Shown: positions 10,736 through 28,161, numbered from the stretch's first letter. The stretch: DNA of 64,000 nucleotides from Blochmannia endosymbiont of Camponotus sp. C-003 (GCF_023585685.1 NZ_CP097764.1:719922-783921), one strand, 5' to 3'. Numbers and translations are program-made. Notes: generated by a model from the letters alone, not told the origin.

Positions 10736-11227
10736 ATGGCATTAAATCTGAAAAAAAAAGAAGAAATTATCTGTACAATCCATAAAACAGCAAAAAGAGC
10801 TTTATCTGCCGTGGTGGCATCTTTGAGTGGTATTGCTGTTAATGAAGTAACTAAATTAAGAAAAGAAGCGCGTGATCTTAATGTGCACATACATGTTGTT
10901 CGAAATACGCTCATGCAAAAAGTAATTGAAAATACGTCTTTAACATGTTTGCGAGAAGTTCTAACAGGGCAAAACATTATTGCATTTTCTGTGCATCAAC
11001 CTCGTGATGCCGCGCAAGTTTTTGTAAAATTTACTAAAATATATGAGCATTTTAAAATAAAAGGCGCAGCTTTCGAAGGGAAATTTATTCCTGCGTCTCA
11101 AATAAATCTCTTGTCTAATTTACCTAATCGTAATGAATCTATTATTAGATTCATTACGATTATAAAAACAAGTGGTATAATAAATTTAATACATATTTTA
11201 CATATATTATCTCATCAAAAAAGATAA
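10736..11227 (+). CDS. rplJ: 50S ribosomal protein L10
   Basis: L10 anchors the L7/L12 dimers to the 23S GTPase centre and in E. coli represses translation of its own mRNA. The 163-residue product matches E. coli L10 (165) along its length: MALNLKKKEEI start, the VRNTLMQKVIENT block and the C-terminal helix that carries L12. A perfect 17-bp hairpin sits inside the last third of the coding sequence (11125-11162). rplL follows after 103 bases. No other irregularity. Confidence 0.95.
   Translation: MALNLKKKEEIICTIHKTAKRALSAVVASLSGIAVNEVTKLRKEARDLNVHIHVVRNTLMQKVIENTSLTCLREVLTGQNIIAFSVHQPRDAAQVFVKFTKIYEHFKIKGAAFEGKFIPASQINLLSNLPNRNESIIRFITIIKTSGIINLIHILHILSHQKR
11125..11162. repeat. Perfect 17-bp hairpin inside rplJ
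   Basis: Bases 11125-11141 pair exactly with 11146-11162 around a four-base loop, wholly within the rplJ coding frame (codons for NRNES to ITII). A stem this long inside a gene is unlikely by chance and could act as an RNase site or mRNA stability element between rplJ and rplL. Confidence 0.5.
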
Positions 11228-11330
11228 ATGATAATTTAAGTTGTTTAATAAAAAATATTGTAGGTATTTTGAATACACAATGATTTTAATTATGTAATAT
11301 TTTCAATATTTTATATTTTTGGAAATTTTT

Positions 11331-11702
11331 ATGTCTCTTACAAAAGAAGAAATTTTAGATGCTATTTCCAATATGTCTGTTATGGATATAGTCCGGCTGA
11401 CCTCTATGATGGAAGAAAAATTTGGAGTATCTGCAACTTCATTAGCTACTGTTACACCTGATACTTCTTCAGCAACAATCGTAGAAGAGCAAACCGAATT
11501 TAATGTGTTTTTAACTGCTATTGGCAGTAACAAAATTCCTGTCATTAAAACTGTGCGTAGTATCACTGGTCTAGGATTAAAAGAAGCTAAAGAATTAGTA
11601 GAATCTGCGCCTGTCATTTTAAAAGAATCAATAAACAAAGATGACGCTGAAACCCTAAAAAAAACTCTAGAAACAATAGGTGCATCTGTCGAAATAAAAT
11701 GA
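11331..11702 (+). CDS. rplL: 50S ribosomal protein L7/L12
   Basis: Forms the flexible ribosomal stalk that recruits and activates translational GTPases; normally present in several copies per ribosome. The ATG at 11331, 8 bases after a GGA, gives [21 protein letters not shown]; the earlier in-frame ATG adds four residues and lacks support. 123 residues against 121 in E. coli. The N-terminal dimerisation helices, a hinge (about residues 37-53) and the C-terminal factor-binding domain with [15 protein letters not shown] are all present. The hinge here is rich in Thr and Ser rather than Ala, a modest departure from the family. Confidence 0.95.
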   Translation: MSLTKEEILDAISNMSVMDIVRLTSMMEEKFGVSATSLATVTPDTSSATIVEEQTEFNVFLTAIGSNKIPVIKTVRSITGLGLKEAKELVESAPVILKESINKDDAETLKKTLETIGASVEIK

Positions 11703-11710
11703 AAACAAAT

Positions 11711-11776
11711 CCAACAATTTATTATTGATGTGTTTGTTGGCTATATATAAGATTTTATTTCCATATATATGGAAAT
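11711..11776. promoter_or_regulatory. Hairpins between rplL and rpoB (attenuator / processing region)
   Basis: Two elements lie just after rplL: a 7-bp stem (11711-11717 with 11734-11740) and a perfect 20-bp palindrome at 11757-11776. In E. coli the same interval carries a partial terminator and an RNase III site that lower rpoBC expression relative to the ribosomal proteins. The position fits that role; the function is inferred. Confidence 0.4.
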
Positions 11777-11976
11777 GGTATTTAGTATTTAACAAATAAT
11801 AAAATATGATACTTCTAAATTATATATTCGTTTAGAAAATAAAATACATACATGATTTATATGTCTACATCTTAAAGTAAGACATAGTAAGTTCATCACT
11901 ATATTATTTATTATATAGCAACAGATAGCTTGTTTCTTAAAAAACAATCACCCATATTAACTATCGAGGGAACTGT

Positions 11977-14900
11977 ATGGTGTATTCTTATACTGAAAAA
12001 AAACGTATTCGTAAAGACTTTGGAAAACGCCCTCAAATTTTAGATATTCCATACCTGCTTTCTATTCAAATTGATTCTTTTCAAAAGTTTATTAAACAAG
12101 ATCCAGAAAGACAATGTGGATTAGAAGCGGCTCTTAGATCTGTTTTCCCCATTAAAAGCTATAATGGAAACGCTGAATTACAATACATCCAATATCAATT
12201 AGGAGAACCAACATTTGATGTAAAAGAATGTCAAACACGCGGCGCCACTTTTTCTGCCCCGTTACGCGTGCGTCTATGTTTAATTATTTATGAACGCGAT
12301 GGTTTAAATAACATAATAAAAAACACTAAAGAACAAGAAGTATATATGGGTGAAGTTCCTCTTATGACTAACAATGGTACTTTTATCATCAATGGTATCG
12401 AGCGAGTTATTGTATCTCAATTACATAGAAGTCCCGGTGTATTTTTTGATAGTGATAAAGGAAAAACACATTCATCTGGTAAAGTATTATATAATGCACG
12501 TATTATTCCATATCGTGGATCTTGGTTAGATTTTGAATTTGACTTAAAAGACAATTTATTTGTTCGCATTGATCGACGACGCAAGTTACCAGTAACAGTA
12601 ATATTACGTGCTTTAAATTACACTACTGATCAAATTTTAAATATATTCTTTAACAAAGTAATATACGAAATTCAAAATAATACATTATATATGCATTTGA
12701 TCCCTGAAAGATTACGTGGTGAAACAGCATCTTTTGATATTACTGTTAATGGTGTTACATATGTCAAAAAGGGACGTCGTGTTGCAGCTAAACACATCCG
12801 TCAATTAAAAAAAGACAAAATTTCAAAAATTGAAGTACCCATAGATTATATAATTGGAAAAGTTGTTATCAAAGACTATTTTGATAAAAATACAAATACC
12901 CCTATTGTCACAGCTAATACAGAAATATCTACTGATATATTACACAACCTAATTCAATCAGGATATGAATCCATAGAAACATTATTCAGCAACGATCTAG
13001 ATTATGGTAATTATATCTCTGAAACTTTACGTATTGACACAACTACAAATAGAGTTGATGCATTAGTAGAAATTTACCGTGTAATGCGTCCAGGAGAACC
13101 ACCAACTAAAGAAGCTGCTGAACATTTATTTGAAAACTTATTTTTTTCAGAAGAACGTTACGACTTGTCGTCTGTAGGAAGAATGAAATTCAATCGTTCA
13201 TTACAACGAGCACAAATAGAAGATTTAGGGATATTAAAAAAAAATGATATTGTTGATGTAATAAAAAAATTGATTGATATTAGAAACGGTAAAGGAGAAG
13301 TAGATGATATCGATCATTTAGGAAATCGACGCATTCGTTCTGTAGGTGAGATGGCAGAAAATCAATTTAGAATTGGATTAGTTAGAGTAGAACGTGCAGT
13401 AAAAGAACGATTATCTTTAGGTGACTTAGATATGTTAACGCCTCAAGACCTCATTAATGCTAAACCAATCTCAGCTGCAGTAAGAGAGTTTTTTACTTCT
13501 AGTCAATTATCGCAATTTATGGACCAAAATAATCCATTATCAGAAATTACTCATAAACGTCGTATATCTGCTTTAGGGCCAGGAGGTTTAACTAGAGAAC
13601 GCGCAGGATTTGAAGTATGTGATGTCCATCCCACGCATTATGGTCGAGTCTGCCCAATCGAAACTCCAGAAGGACCAAATATAGGTTTAATTAATTCATT
13701 GTCTGTATATGCTCGAGCTAATAAATACGGATTTTTAGAAACTCCATACCGAAAAGTCCAAAATGGTGTTGTCAGTAATGACATTCATTATTTATCTGCA
13801 ATTGAAGAAGGTGATTTCGTTATTGCTCAAGCAAATACAAACCTAAATTTAAAAGGAGAATTTATTAACGATCTGGTAACTTGCAGAAATAAAGGTGAAT
13901 CTGGTCTTTTTAAGAAAGACCAAGTTGATTACATGGATGTATCCACACAACAAATAGTTTCAGTTGCTGCTTCATTAATCCCTTTTCTTGAACACGATGA
14001 TGCTAACCGTGCTCTTATGGGTGCAAATATGCAACGCCAAGCCGTTCCTGTTTTATGTAGCGAAAAACCATTAATAGGCACTGGAATGGAACGCGCAGTA
14101 GCGATAGATTCCGGTGTTACTGTGGTAGCTAAGCGCGGCGGTACCGTTAAATATGTAGATGCATCACGTATTGTAATACATGTTAATAAGAATGAAATAC
14201 ATACTGAAGAATCAGGAATTGATATCTATCACTTAACAAAATATATTCGATCTAATCAAAATACCTGTATAAATCAACATCCGTGTGTGGCTTTAGAAGA
14301 ATCAATAGAACATGGAGATGTTATAGCAGATGGTCCGTCTACTGATTTAGGAGAACTAGCTCTAGGTCAAAATATGCGGATTGCATTTATGCCTTGGAAT
14401 GGGTATAATTTCGAAGATTCGATGTTGGTCTCAGAACGCGTAGTACAAGAAGATAAATTTACCAGTATACATATTCAAGAGTTAACCTGTATATCTCGTG
14501 ATACTAAATTAGGACCTGAAGAAATCACAGCTGACATTCCAAATATAGGAGAAATAGCTTTATCTAAATTAGATGAATCTGGAATTATCTATATCGGAGC
14601 AGAAGTCATAGGAGGAGACATCCTCGTCGGAAAAGTTACACCCAAAGGAGAAACTCAATTAACGCCGGAAGAAAAATTATTACGCGCTATTTTTGGTGAA
14701 AAAGCATCCGATGTAAAAGATTCATCTTTACGTGTCCCCAACGGAGTTTGCGGCACCGTAATTGATGTACAAATATTCACTAGAGACGGTATTAATAAAG
14801 ATAAACGTTCATTAATAATTGAATCCGATAAGTTAAAACAGATTAAAAAAGATTTACATGAAGAATTACAAATCTTTGAATCCGCTTTATTTGATCGTGT

Positions 14901-16002
14901 CTACGATGTATTAATAGCCAGTGGAATTGATAAAAAGAAATTGTTTGAAACTAATCGCAATACTTGGTTTAATATGGTCTTATCAGATGTAGAAAAACAA
15001 TGTCAATTATCGCAATTGGCTAAACAATATTTTGATTTAAAACACGAGTTTGAAAAAAAATTAGAAATTCAACATCGTAAAATCACTCAAGGAGACGAAT
15101 TAGCCCCCGGTATTTTAAAAATAGTTAAAGTATTTTTAGCTGTAAAACGCCAAATACAACCTGGTGACAAAATGGCAGGAAGACATGGAAATAAAGGAGT
15201 AATCTCTAAAATTAACCCCATCGAAGATATGCCATACGATCAGCACGGAATACCGGTAGACATTGTACTCAATCCTCTTGGAGTGCCATCTCGAATGAAT
15301 ATTGGTCAAATTTTAGAAACACATCTTGGTATGGCAGCAAAAGGTATTGGAGATAAAATCAACTTTATGTTGCAACAACATAAAGAAGCCAATCAATTAA
15401 GAAGATTTATGCAACAAGCATATAATTTAGGAGAAGGTTTACGTCAACACATTGATCTTAATTCATTTTCAGATGTAGAAATATTAAAATTAGCTAAAAA
15501 TTTAAAAAAAGGGATGCCTATTGCTACTCCAGTATTTGATGGCGCTACAGAAAAAGAAATTAAGGATCTTTTAAAATTATCTGGATTACCTGCCTCTGGT
15601 CAGATTACATTGTTTGATGGGTGCACAGGAGAAGCATTCGAAAGACAAGTTACTGTGGGTTATATGTACATGTTAAAATTGAATCATTTAGTCGACGATA
15701 AAATGCACGCGCGTTCCACTGGTTCTTATAGTTTAGTAACTCAACAACCCTTAGGTGGGAAAGCTCAGTTTGGAGGTCAACGTTTTGGTGAAATGGAAGT
15801 ATGGGCGCTAGAAGCTTATGGTGCATCATATACTTTACAAGAAATGCTAACTGTAAAATCAGATGATGTAAATGGACGAACTAAAATGTATAAAAATATT
15901 GTTGATGGCAATCATACGATGGAACCTGGAATGCCTGAGTCTTTTAATGTTTTATTAAAAGAAATTCGTTCTTTAGCCATTAATATTGAACTAGAAGATT
16001 AA
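11977..16002 (+). CDS. rpoB: DNA-directed RNA polymerase subunit beta
   Basis: Catalytic beta subunit of RNA polymerase. The 1341-residue product is one shorter than in E. coli and open throughout. The start is ATG at 11977 with GAGGGAA upstream. The rifampicin-site region ([21 protein letters not shown], about residues 508-529) has the sensitive-type residues. [13 protein letters not shown], the active-site block, and the C-terminal [14 protein letters not shown] segment are present. At 13618-13620 the nearly invariant Arg548 of [12 protein letters not shown] is a Cys (TGT, one transition from CGT). rpoC follows after 91 bases, as in the E. coli operon. Confidence 0.97.
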   Translation: MVYSYTEKKRIRKDFGKRPQILDIPYLLSIQIDSFQKFIKQDPERQCGLEAALRSVFPIKSYNGNAELQYIQYQLGEPTFDVKECQTRGATFSAPLRVRLCLIIYERDGLNNIIKNTKEQEVYMGEVPLMTNNGTFIINGIERVIVSQLHRSPGVFFDSDKGKTHSSGKVLYNARIIPYRGSWLDFEFDLKDNLFVRIDRRRKLPVTVILRALNYTTDQILNIFFNKVIYEIQNNTLYMHLIPERLRGETASFDITVNGVTYVKKGRRVAAKHIRQLKKDKISKIEVPIDYIIGKVVIKDYFDKNTNTPIVTANTEISTDILHNLIQSGYESIETLFSNDLDYGNYISETLRIDTTTNRVDALVEIYRVMRPGEPPTKEAAEHLFENLFFSEERYDLSSVGRMKFNRSLQRAQIEDLGILKKNDIVDVIKKLIDIRNGKGEVDDIDHLGNRRIRSVGEMAENQFRIGLVRVERAVKERLSLGDLDMLTPQDLINAKPISAAVREFFTSSQLSQFMDQNNPLSEITHKRRISALGPGGLTRERAGFEVCDVHPTHYGRVCPIETPEGPNIGLINSLSVYARANKYGFLETPYRKVQNGVVSNDIHYLSAIEEGDFVIAQANTNLNLKGEFINDLVTCRNKGESGLFKKDQVDYMDVSTQQIVSVAASLIPFLEHDDANRALMGANMQRQAVPVLCSEKPLIGTGMERAVAIDSGVTVVAKRGGTVKYVDASRIVIHVNKNEIHTEESGIDIYHLTKYIRSNQNTCINQHPCVALEESIEHGDVIADGPSTDLGELALGQNMRIAFMPWNGYNFEDSMLVSERVVQEDKFTSIHIQELTCISRDTKLGPEEITADIPNIGEIALSKLDESGIIYIGAEVIGGDILVGKVTPKGETQLTPEEKLLRAIFGEKASDVKDSSLRVPNGVCGTVIDVQIFTRDGINKDKRSLIIESDKLKQIKKDLHEELQIFESALFDRVYDVLIASGIDKKKLFETNRNTWFNMVLSDVEKQCQLSQLAKQYFDLKHEFEKKLEIQHRKITQGDELAPGILKIVKVFLAVKRQIQPGDKMAGRHGNKGVISKINPIEDMPYDQHGIPVDIVLNPLGVPSRMNIGQILETHLGMAAKGIGDKINFMLQQHKEANQLRRFMQQAYNLGEGLRQHIDLNSFSDVEILKLAKNLKKGMPIATPVFDGATEKEIKDLLKLSGLPASGQITLFDGCTGEAFERQVTVGYMYMLKLNHLVDDKMHARSTGSYSLVTQQPLGGKAQFGGQRFGEMEVWALEAYGASYTLQEMLTVKSDDVNGRTKMYKNIVDGNHTMEPGMPESFNVLLKEIRSLAINIELED

Positions 16003-16093
16003 TGTTTTAACATAATCTCTATATAATAGACATATTTATCAGCATACAGTATTTATCGTATTTAACAGGTATAACTCTAATAAAGGCTCATCT

Positions 16094-19000
16094 GTGAAAG
16101 ATTTACTAAGATTTTTTAAAATACAACATACTCAAATAGAAGAATTTAATGCAATTAAAATTGCACTTGCTTCTCCAGATATGATTAGATCATGGTCTTT
16201 TGGTGAAGTAAAAAAACCGGAAACTATTAATTACCGTACTTTTAAACCTGAACGAGATGGTTTATTTTGTGCACGTATTTTTGGCCCTATTAAAGATTAT
16301 GAGTGCTTATGTGGTAAATATAAACGTCTAAAACATCGTGGAGTAGTTTGCGAAAAATGCGGAGTAGAAGTAACACAAAGTAGAGTACGACGTGAACGTA
16401 TGGGGCATATCGAATTAGCTTCTCCTACTGCTCATATTTGGTTTCTCAAATCATTACCATCACGTATTGGTTTATTATTAGATATGCCACTACGTGATAT
16501 AGAACGCGTTCTATATTTCGAATCCTATGTAGTAGTTGAAAGCGGTATGACTAACCTCGAATGTCGTCAGATCTTAACTGAAGAGGAATATTTAGATGCA
16601 TTAGAAGAATTTGGAGATGAATTCGAAGCGAAAATGGGAGCCGAAGCCATTCAAATTTTATTAAGAAATACAAATTTAAAAAATGAATGCGAATACTTAC
16701 GAGAAATATTAGAAGATAGTAATTCTGAAACGAAACGAAAAAAAATAACAAAACGTATAAAATTAATTGAAGCATTTATATATTCTGAAAATAAACCTGA
16801 ATGGATGGTTTTAAATGTGTTACCAGTATTGCCTCCAGATTTAAGACCATTGGTTCCATTAGATGGAGGACGTTTTGCTACTTCTGACTTAAATGATCTG
16901 TACCGCCGCGTCATCAATAGAAACAACAGATTAAAACGATTATTAGATTTATCTGCTCCAGACATCATAGTACGCAATGAAAAAAGAATGCTACAAGAAG
17001 CGGTAGATGCATTGTTAGATAACGGGCGTAGAGGACGCGCAATTACTGGTTCTAATAAACGTCCTTTGAAATCTTTAGCTGATATGATTAAAGGTAAACA
17101 AGGTAGATTTCGCCAGAATCTTTTAGGAAAACGTGTTGATTATTCTGGTCGTTCGGTAATCACTGTGGGGCCTTATTTAAAATTACATCAATGCGGATTA
17201 CCAAAAAAAATGGCTTTAGAATTATTTAAACCATTTATTTATGGAAAATTAGAATTGCAAGGTTTTGCTAATACTATTAAAGCAGCTAAAAAAATGGTAG
17301 ATCGAGAAGAAGCTGTGGTATGGGATATTCTGGATAACGTAATTCGAGAGCATCCAGTAATGTTAAATCGTGCCCCCACATTACATAGATTAGGAATTCA
17401 AGCTTTTGAACCAGTGTTAATAGAAGGAAAAGCCATCCAATTACATCCATTGGTTTGCGCCGCCTATAACGCTGATTTTGATGGCGATCAAATGGCAGTG
17501 CATGTACCATTAACATTAGAAGCTCAATTAGAAGCTAGAGCTTTAATGATGTCTACTAATAATATTTTATCTCCTGCTAATGGAGAACCTATTATTGTCC
17601 CATCTCAGGATGTAGTATTAGGTTTGTATTATATGACTCGTGAACGTTTAAATGCTAAAGGAGAAGGAATGATATTAACTGGTCCAAAAGAAGCAGAATA
17701 TCTGTATCGTTTAGGTTTAGCTGAACTACATGCTCGCATTAAGATACGTATTACTGAATACGAATATGATGATAAAAATAGAGAATGGTCAGAAAACACA
17801 AATCTTGTCAATAGTACGATAGGACGTTCTATATTTTGGATGATTGTTCCGAAAGGATTACCATTTATATTAGTCAATCAAGTATTAGGAAAAAAAGCTA
17901 TATCCACAATGTTGAATAGTTGTTATCGTTTACTAGGGCTGAAGGCGACTGTTATCTTAGCCGATCAAATTATGTATACTGGATTTGCATATGCTGCTCG
18001 TTCTGGAGCTTCTGTCGGTATCGATGATATGATGATTCCTTTGAAAAAAGCTGATATCATCGATGAAGCTGAATCTGAAGTGGCAGAAATACAAGAACAG
18101 TTTCAAACTGGATTAGTGACAGCAGGAGAACGCTACAATAAAGTTATCGATATTTGGGCTGCCGCCAATGAACGTGTTGCACAAGCAATGATGGATAACT
18201 TAGCTACTGAGACAGTGATAAATCGTAATGGACAATCAGAAAATCAAGCGTCATTTAATAATATTTTTATGATGGCAGACTCTGGAGCTCGTGGATCAGC
18301 AGCACAAATTCGCCAACTTGCCGGAATGCGTGGTTTAATGGCAAAACCAGATGGATCAATTATTGAAACACCTATCACTGCAAATTTTCGGGAAGGATTA
18401 AATGTATTACAGTATTTTATTTCTACGCATGGAGCACGTAAAGGATTAGCTGACACTGCTTTAAAAACAGCTAATTCTGGTTATTTAACCCGTCGTTTAG
18501 TAGATGTCGCTCAGGATTTAGTAATTACTCAAAACGACTGCAATACATTGTCCGGTATCGTAATGGGCCCTGTTATTGAAGGTGGAGACGTAAAAGAACC
18601 GCTACGAGAACGTGTATTAGGTCGAGTTTTAGCGGAAGCTGTTCTAGAATCCAATAATTTAGGTAATAATAAAGTATTGATAGAACGTAACACTTTATTA
18701 GACGAATATTGGTGCGATATTTTAGATGAACATTCCATTGATACCGTGAAAGTACGATCGGTTGTGACTTGTGATACTGATTTTGGTGTCTGTTCCCAAT
18801 GTTATGGCCGAGATTTAGCTCGAGGGCAACTTGTAAATAAAGGAGAAGCAATTGGTGTTATTGCTGCTCAATCTATAGGTGAGCCAGGCACCCAATTAAC
18901 TATGCGTACCTTTCATATCGGGGGAGCTGCCTCCCGATCTGCTTTAGAATCAAGCATTCAAATTAAAAATACAGGTACTGTCCATTTAAAAAATATCAAA

Positions 19001-20353
19001 TCCGTAATTAATGGAGAGGGAAAATTAGTAGTAATATCGCGTAACACCGAGCTTAAAATTGTTGATCAATTTTCTCGTACCAAAGAAAGCTATAAAGTAC
19101 CATATGGAGCTATAATAACTAAAAAAAATGAAGAAAAAGTCGTACATGGAGAAATAGTAGCTTATTGGGATCCACATACTATGCCAGTAATTGCTGAAGT
19201 AAGTGGATTTGTCCAATTCATTGATATGGTAGATGGCCAAAGTATTGTTAAACAAACAGATGAATTAACAGGATTGACTTCCATTGTCATATTGGATACC
19301 TCTGAACGTGTAAGTGGCGGTGGCGCTAAAGATTTAAGACCTACATTAAAAATAGTAGATGTTAATGGTTATGATATTTTTATTCCAGGTACAGATGCGC
19401 CTGTTCAATATTTTTTACCTGGTAGAAGTGTAATTCAATTAGCTGATAGATCCAGAATTATTTGTGGAGATATATTAGCAAGGCTACCGTACGAAAGTAG
19501 CGGTACTAAGGATATCACTGGCGGCTTACCGCGTGTTGCCGATCTCTTTGAAGCACGTCGTCCAAAAGAATCAGCGATTTTAGCAGAAATTAGCGGGACT
19601 ATTTCTTTTGGAAAAGAAACCAAAGGAAAACGTCGTTTAATGATATCTCCTATTGAAGACGGTGACATTTACGAAGAAATGATTCCAAAATGGCGCCATC
19701 TTAATGTTTTTGAAGGTGAATATGTAGATCGTGGAGATATCATTTCTGATGGCCCAGAATCTCCACACGATATTTTAAGATTACGTGGAGTACACGCTGT
19801 AACTCGTTACATTGTAAATGAAGTACAAGATGTTTATCGTCTACAAGGAGTAAAAATCAACGATAAACATATAGAGGTTATTGTGCGTCAGATGTTACGC
19901 AAAGCCACTGTAATCCGGTCAGGAAGTTCTGATTTTTTAGTAGGTGAACAAGTAGAATATTCGCGCATTAAAATTGCTAATCGAAAATTAGAAAATGAAG
20001 GAAAAGTAAAAATAAGTTTTATACGTAATCTATTAGGAATAACCAAAGCTTCATTAGCGACAGAATCATTTATTTCTGCGGCATCTTTTCAAGAAACAAC
20101 ACGCGTACTGACAGAATCAGCTGTAGCCGGAAAGCGAGATGAACTACGCGGTCTTAAAGAAAACGTCATTGTTGGTAGGTTGATCCCGGCTGGAACTGGC
20201 TACTCTTATCATCAAGAACGCATACATCATCGCCATACCAATAATAAGAAAGAAACAGAAAAATATTCAATAACAAATTTTTCTGCTCAAATTACAGCAG
20301 ATGAAGCATCGACGAACTTAACTGAACTATTAAATGCAACTTCTACTAAATAA
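16094..20353 (+). CDS. rpoC: DNA-directed RNA polymerase subunit beta'
   Basis: Holds the catalytic magnesium and most of the downstream DNA channel. The start is GTG at 16094; the N-terminus [23 protein letters not shown] matches the family. 1419 residues against 1407 in E. coli. Zinc site 1 ([20 protein letters not shown]) lies near residue 70; the magnesium motif NADFDGDQM is near residue 458; zinc site 2 is [15 protein letters not shown] near residue 890. The trigger loop ([12 protein letters not shown]) is intact. The extra length is a charged tail. It ends the rplJL-rpoBC unit and faces purH, with a perfect hairpin between the two genes. Confidence 0.97.
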   Translation: MKDLLRFFKIQHTQIEEFNAIKIALASPDMIRSWSFGEVKKPETINYRTFKPERDGLFCARIFGPIKDYECLCGKYKRLKHRGVVCEKCGVEVTQSRVRRERMGHIELASPTAHIWFLKSLPSRIGLLLDMPLRDIERVLYFESYVVVESGMTNLECRQILTEEEYLDALEEFGDEFEAKMGAEAIQILLRNTNLKNECEYLREILEDSNSETKRKKITKRIKLIEAFIYSENKPEWMVLNVLPVLPPDLRPLVPLDGGRFATSDLNDLYRRVINRNNRLKRLLDLSAPDIIVRNEKRMLQEAVDALLDNGRRGRAITGSNKRPLKSLADMIKGKQGRFRQNLLGKRVDYSGRSVITVGPYLKLHQCGLPKKMALELFKPFIYGKLELQGFANTIKAAKKMVDREEAVVWDILDNVIREHPVMLNRAPTLHRLGIQAFEPVLIEGKAIQLHPLVCAAYNADFDGDQMAVHVPLTLEAQLEARALMMSTNNILSPANGEPIIVPSQDVVLGLYYMTRERLNAKGEGMILTGPKEAEYLYRLGLAELHARIKIRITEYEYDDKNREWSENTNLVNSTIGRSIFWMIVPKGLPFILVNQVLGKKAISTMLNSCYRLLGLKATVILADQIMYTGFAYAARSGASVGIDDMMIPLKKADIIDEAESEVAEIQEQFQTGLVTAGERYNKVIDIWAAANERVAQAMMDNLATETVINRNGQSENQASFNNIFMMADSGARGSAAQIRQLAGMRGLMAKPDGSIIETPITANFREGLNVLQYFISTHGARKGLADTALKTANSGYLTRRLVDVAQDLVITQNDCNTLSGIVMGPVIEGGDVKEPLRERVLGRVLAEAVLESNNLGNNKVLIERNTLLDEYWCDILDEHSIDTVKVRSVVTCDTDFGVCSQCYGRDLARGQLVNKGEAIGVIAAQSIGEPGTQLTMRTFHIGGAASRSALESSIQIKNTGTVHLKNIKSVINGEGKLVVISRNTELKIVDQFSRTKESYKVPYGAIITKKNEEKVVHGEIVAYWDPHTMPVIAEVSGFVQFIDMVDGQSIVKQTDELTGLTSIVILDTSERVSGGGAKDLRPTLKIVDVNGYDIFIPGTDAPVQYFLPGRSVIQLADRSRIICGDILARLPYESSGTKDITGGLPRVADLFEARRPKESAILAEISGTISFGKETKGKRRLMISPIEDGDIYEEMIPKWRHLNVFEGEYVDRGDIISDGPESPHDILRLRGVHAVTRYIVNEVQDVYRLQGVKINDKHIEVIVRQMLRKATVIRSGSSDFLVGEQVEYSRIKIANRKLENEGKVKISFIRNLLGITKASLATESFISAASFQETTRVLTESAVAGKRDELRGLKENVIVGRLIPAGTGYSYHQERIHHRHTNNKKETEKYSITNFSAQITADEASTNLTELLNATSTK

Positions 20354-20982
20354 ACAGAATTTTTAGAAATATGATAACCAGAAAACTATATTGCAAAATT
20401 ACGTTATCAGCATAAATTTAGTATTATATGAACTGACATTATTACTAAGCTATACTTTAATTTTAAACTACAATTTCATATGTTAAAACTAAATATGAAT
20501 GTACAGTTTTTATTCTCTCAAGACACTCTTTAATCCATATAAAATGAACAATTTATAATTATGTAGCCATCTAACTTTATTGACACAATAAACTATATTT
20601 ATAGATACATAAACAAACATACATCTCCTAATGTATATTAAAAGTTATAATTTGAAGCAATATAAATACTTGTTTATCTAGCTAATGAACAATAATATAA
20701 ATCAAAATAAAAAAATAAATATTATCATCACAACGTTTACATTTTTTGTATGCAAAAATTCCTCCTTTTCACCAATCTTGATAAACTAAAATGAATTCTA
20801 TTCGATATGTCCTTAAAAAAATATTACGTTACAAATTTTAAATAATAAAAAACAATACTAATTACTAATTTTAAATTTACGCATATTCAGATAATCCATG
20901 ATTATGTATCATAATCATGGATTATCAAAAATATCTAAGCAATCACATGCTCTGAATAAAAATAAAATAATTTTTTAAACAA
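20354..20982. other. Gap between convergent rpoC and purH
   Basis: About 630 AT-rich bases with no open frame above background. In E. coli thi genes, hemE, nudC, hupA, purD and others lie between rpoC and purH, so this is the scar of a large deletion. The only structure seen is the hairpin at 20890-20926. Confidence 0.5.
20890..20926. terminator. Bidirectional terminator between rpoC and purH
   Basis: Perfect 17-bp stem (20890-20906 with 20910-20926) with a three-base loop, between two convergent genes and 57 bases past the purH stop. The position suits a shared terminator. Flanking T-tracts are weak. Confidence 0.6.
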
Positions 20983-22612
20983 TTAATGCCTAAAATGACG
21001 AATATGTGTAAAAATCATCGCAATATCATATCGATCAGCAGTTTTAATAATCTCCTGATCTCGAATAGATCCTCCTGGTTGGATAATACAATTGATACCT
21101 ATTTCGGACGCAATATGCAGCACATCAGAAAAAGGGAAAAAAGCATCAGAAGCCATCACTGACCCTTTAACATTCAGTATGTCTTGTCGTTCTTGAAAAG
21201 AAGTAGCTATTTTTACTGCAGACACTCGATTCATTTGACCAGTTCCAATACCTATAGTTTGACAATTTTTCCCACAAACGATTGCATTAGATTTAACAAA
21301 TTTAACCACTTTCCAACAAAACAATGCATCTTTCATTTCTTCTTTTGTTGGTTTCCGAATAGTAACTATCTCTAAATGTTCTAAATTCGTCATAACATCA
21401 CAATCTTGTATTAACAATCCTTCATTAATTCGTTTGAAATCTATATCTGATATTCGTGGGCGCCACATACCACATGTCAATACTCGTATATATTTTTTAC
21501 TAGATATAACACTAATACAATCTTGATTAATGTTCGGAGCAACAATTGCATCGACAAATTGTTGACTAATAATAGCTTGAGCTGTTTTTTTATCTAGAGA
21601 TCTATTAAAAGCGATAATTCCTCCGAATGCAGAAATTGGATCTGATTGATAAGCTTTAACATACGCAGCACAAATAGTATCAGATGTAGCTACAGCACAT
21701 GGATTAGTATGTTTCACAATCACACAAGTTGGTTCATCAAACATTTTTACACATTCTAATGCTGTATCCATATCTATTATATTATTATAAGATAATGGTT
21801 TTCCTTGTAATTGATGAGCAGCTGCAATAGATCCTGTCTTTTTTTTGCATATATCCACATATAATGCTGCGCGTTGATGTGGATTTTCTCCATAACGCAT
21901 ATCTTGTTTTTTTATAAAATTTAAGATTCATAAAAGTTAAATTTTTAGGAAAACAAGAATAAGATTGACTGTAATTATCATCATTAGTAATAGATTTGTG
22001 ATAGTTACTTTGTAACTGATGATTAAAATAATCAGAAATTGTATTGTCATATTCAGTAACATATTTAAACGCTTTTACTGCTAAATGAAAACGAGTGTCT
22101 AAACTGATGAATCCATTACAACAATTGATTTCATCCAGAATTTTTTTATAACTATCACTATTGACTACAATAGCTACATGTTTATAATTTTTTGCTGCTG
22201 CCCTCACCATACTTGGGCCACTGATATCAATACGTTCTAACATTTCTTCTTGAGAATATTTTTTATTTTTTATAAGAAGGGAGCTAAATGAATAAAAATT
22301 AACTACTACCATATCAATTGGTGAAATATTATATTGATGCATAACAGCATCATCTAACCCTCTTCTCCCAAGAATTCCAGCATATACTTTATGATGCAAT
22401 GTTTTAACACGTCCATTCATGATTTCAGGGAATGCAGTATAATCAGAAATTTTAATTACTGGCAATCCAGCATCAGACAATATTTGAGCAGTACCCCCAG
22501 TAGATAACAATTGAATGCCCCGTTGAATTAATGACCGCGCAAATTCTAGAATATCGGATTTATCAAACACACTAATCAATACACGACGAATTAACAATGA
22601 TGACTGCACCAT
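20983..22612 (-). CDS. purH: Bifunctional AICAR transformylase / IMP cyclohydrolase, frame-shifted
   Basis: PurH performs the last two steps of IMP synthesis. The N-terminal IMP cyclohydrolase ([34 protein letters not shown] patterns) and the C-terminal transformylase ([53 protein letters not shown] end) are both complete but in different frames. The shift lies at a homopolymer, seven T on the + strand at 21907-21913 (seven A in the mRNA); six would restore KKQDMRYG. Symbiont polymerases are known to slip at poly(A) tracts, which could rescue some product; a base-count error is the alternative. purH sits divergently before the rRNA operon, as at E. coli rrnE. Confidence 0.9.
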
Positions 22613-22807
22613 AATGTCCTCACAAACAATAGTTGAACTACACTATGAATATAGCTTCATGAATATTTACACAAATATATATAATCATTATATTATTATA
22701 TAACATTTCTTAAAACATAAAATAATCTGAATATTTTTGTAGTGATAAAAATATCATGTAAATGTTTTACACAAAACCTATCACATTATAAAATAATATA
22801 AATACTA

Positions 22808-22837
22808 TTGACATCAGTCAAAATCAATGATAATGAT
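22808..22837 (+). promoter_or_regulatory. Candidate rRNA operon promoter
   Basis: TTGACA at 22808-22813, a perfect -35 box, followed after 15 bases by GATAAT (or after 17 by TAATGA). It lies about 200 bases before 16S and 40 bases before boxA, matching the layout of E. coli rrn leaders. No GC-rich discriminator is seen. Confidence 0.5.
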
Positions 22838-22876
22838 GTACTTGTTTTATTTTTTAATACTATGATTAGCAAGATA

Positions 22877-22887
22877 GCTCTTTAACA
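22877..22887 (+). promoter_or_regulatory. boxA antitermination site in the rRNA leader
   Basis: GCTCTTTAACA is identical to the core of the E. coli rrn boxA, the RNA site bound by NusB-NusE to start the antitermination complex that also contains NusA, NusG and SuhB. nusG is intact in this window but suhB is damaged. Confidence 0.75.
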
Positions 22888-22895
22888 ATCGAATT

Positions 22896-24648
<1,753 letters not shown>

Positions 24649-24722
24649 CGTTCTTATGTTAATTAAGACAACTATATTATAATTTTAATACCAGTTTAAA
24701 TTTTATTGATTGCTAGGACTCG

Positions 24723-24795
24723 GTCCCCTTCGTCTAGAGGTCTAGGACACTGCCCTTTCACGGCGGCAACAGGGGTTCGAAGCCCCTAGGGGACA
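24723..24795 (+). tRNA. gltT: tRNA-Glu (UUC)
   Basis: Clover-leaf with acceptor GTCCCCT/AGGGGAC, T-loop GGTTCGA and anticodon TTC at 24757-24759. The CCA end is not encoded. It sits in the 16S-23S spacer, as in the glutamate-type rrn operons of E. coli, and also supplies the charged tRNA used in tetrapyrrole synthesis. The numbering of glt copies is arbitrary here. Confidence 0.95.
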
Positions 24796-24863
24796 TTATA
24801 GGTATAATGTGTTTTCAAATTAAAAATAAGAATTGTTTTTATAAATAAAAATTTAGTATTTTC

Positions 24864-24874
24864 GTTCTTTAACA
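24864..24874 (+). promoter_or_regulatory. Second boxA, 16S-23S spacer
   Basis: GTTCTTTAACA after the tRNA repeats the leader boxA with one change. E. coli also has a spacer boxA, which renews the antitermination complex before the long 23S gene. Confidence 0.65.
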
Positions 24875-25083
24875 ATTAGGAAAAACTTAAAAATATTAAG
24901 ATCAAAATATTTTTATTAAACAAATATACTGTTTTATAATTACCTTAAAAATTATAAGGATTGTATGATTTTGTTGAATACAAAAAATTATAAATATACC
25001 CTATACTGACGTACTCCAAAAATATAATTAGGGGTTTCTGCATCACAAAATAGTTGTAATTTGATAAAACTTAAAAATCTAAA

Positions 25084-28086
<3,003 letters not shown>

Positions 28087-28161
28087 CGAAATTTTTAAAC
28101 AACCAATTCACAACTATATAAAACAAAACACAAACATACAAACAACAAACATACTGAATCA

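Noticed and set aside
11303..11638. 111-codon frame antisense to rplL
   Set aside because: It mirrors the coding frame of rplL and has no ribosome binding site or domain.
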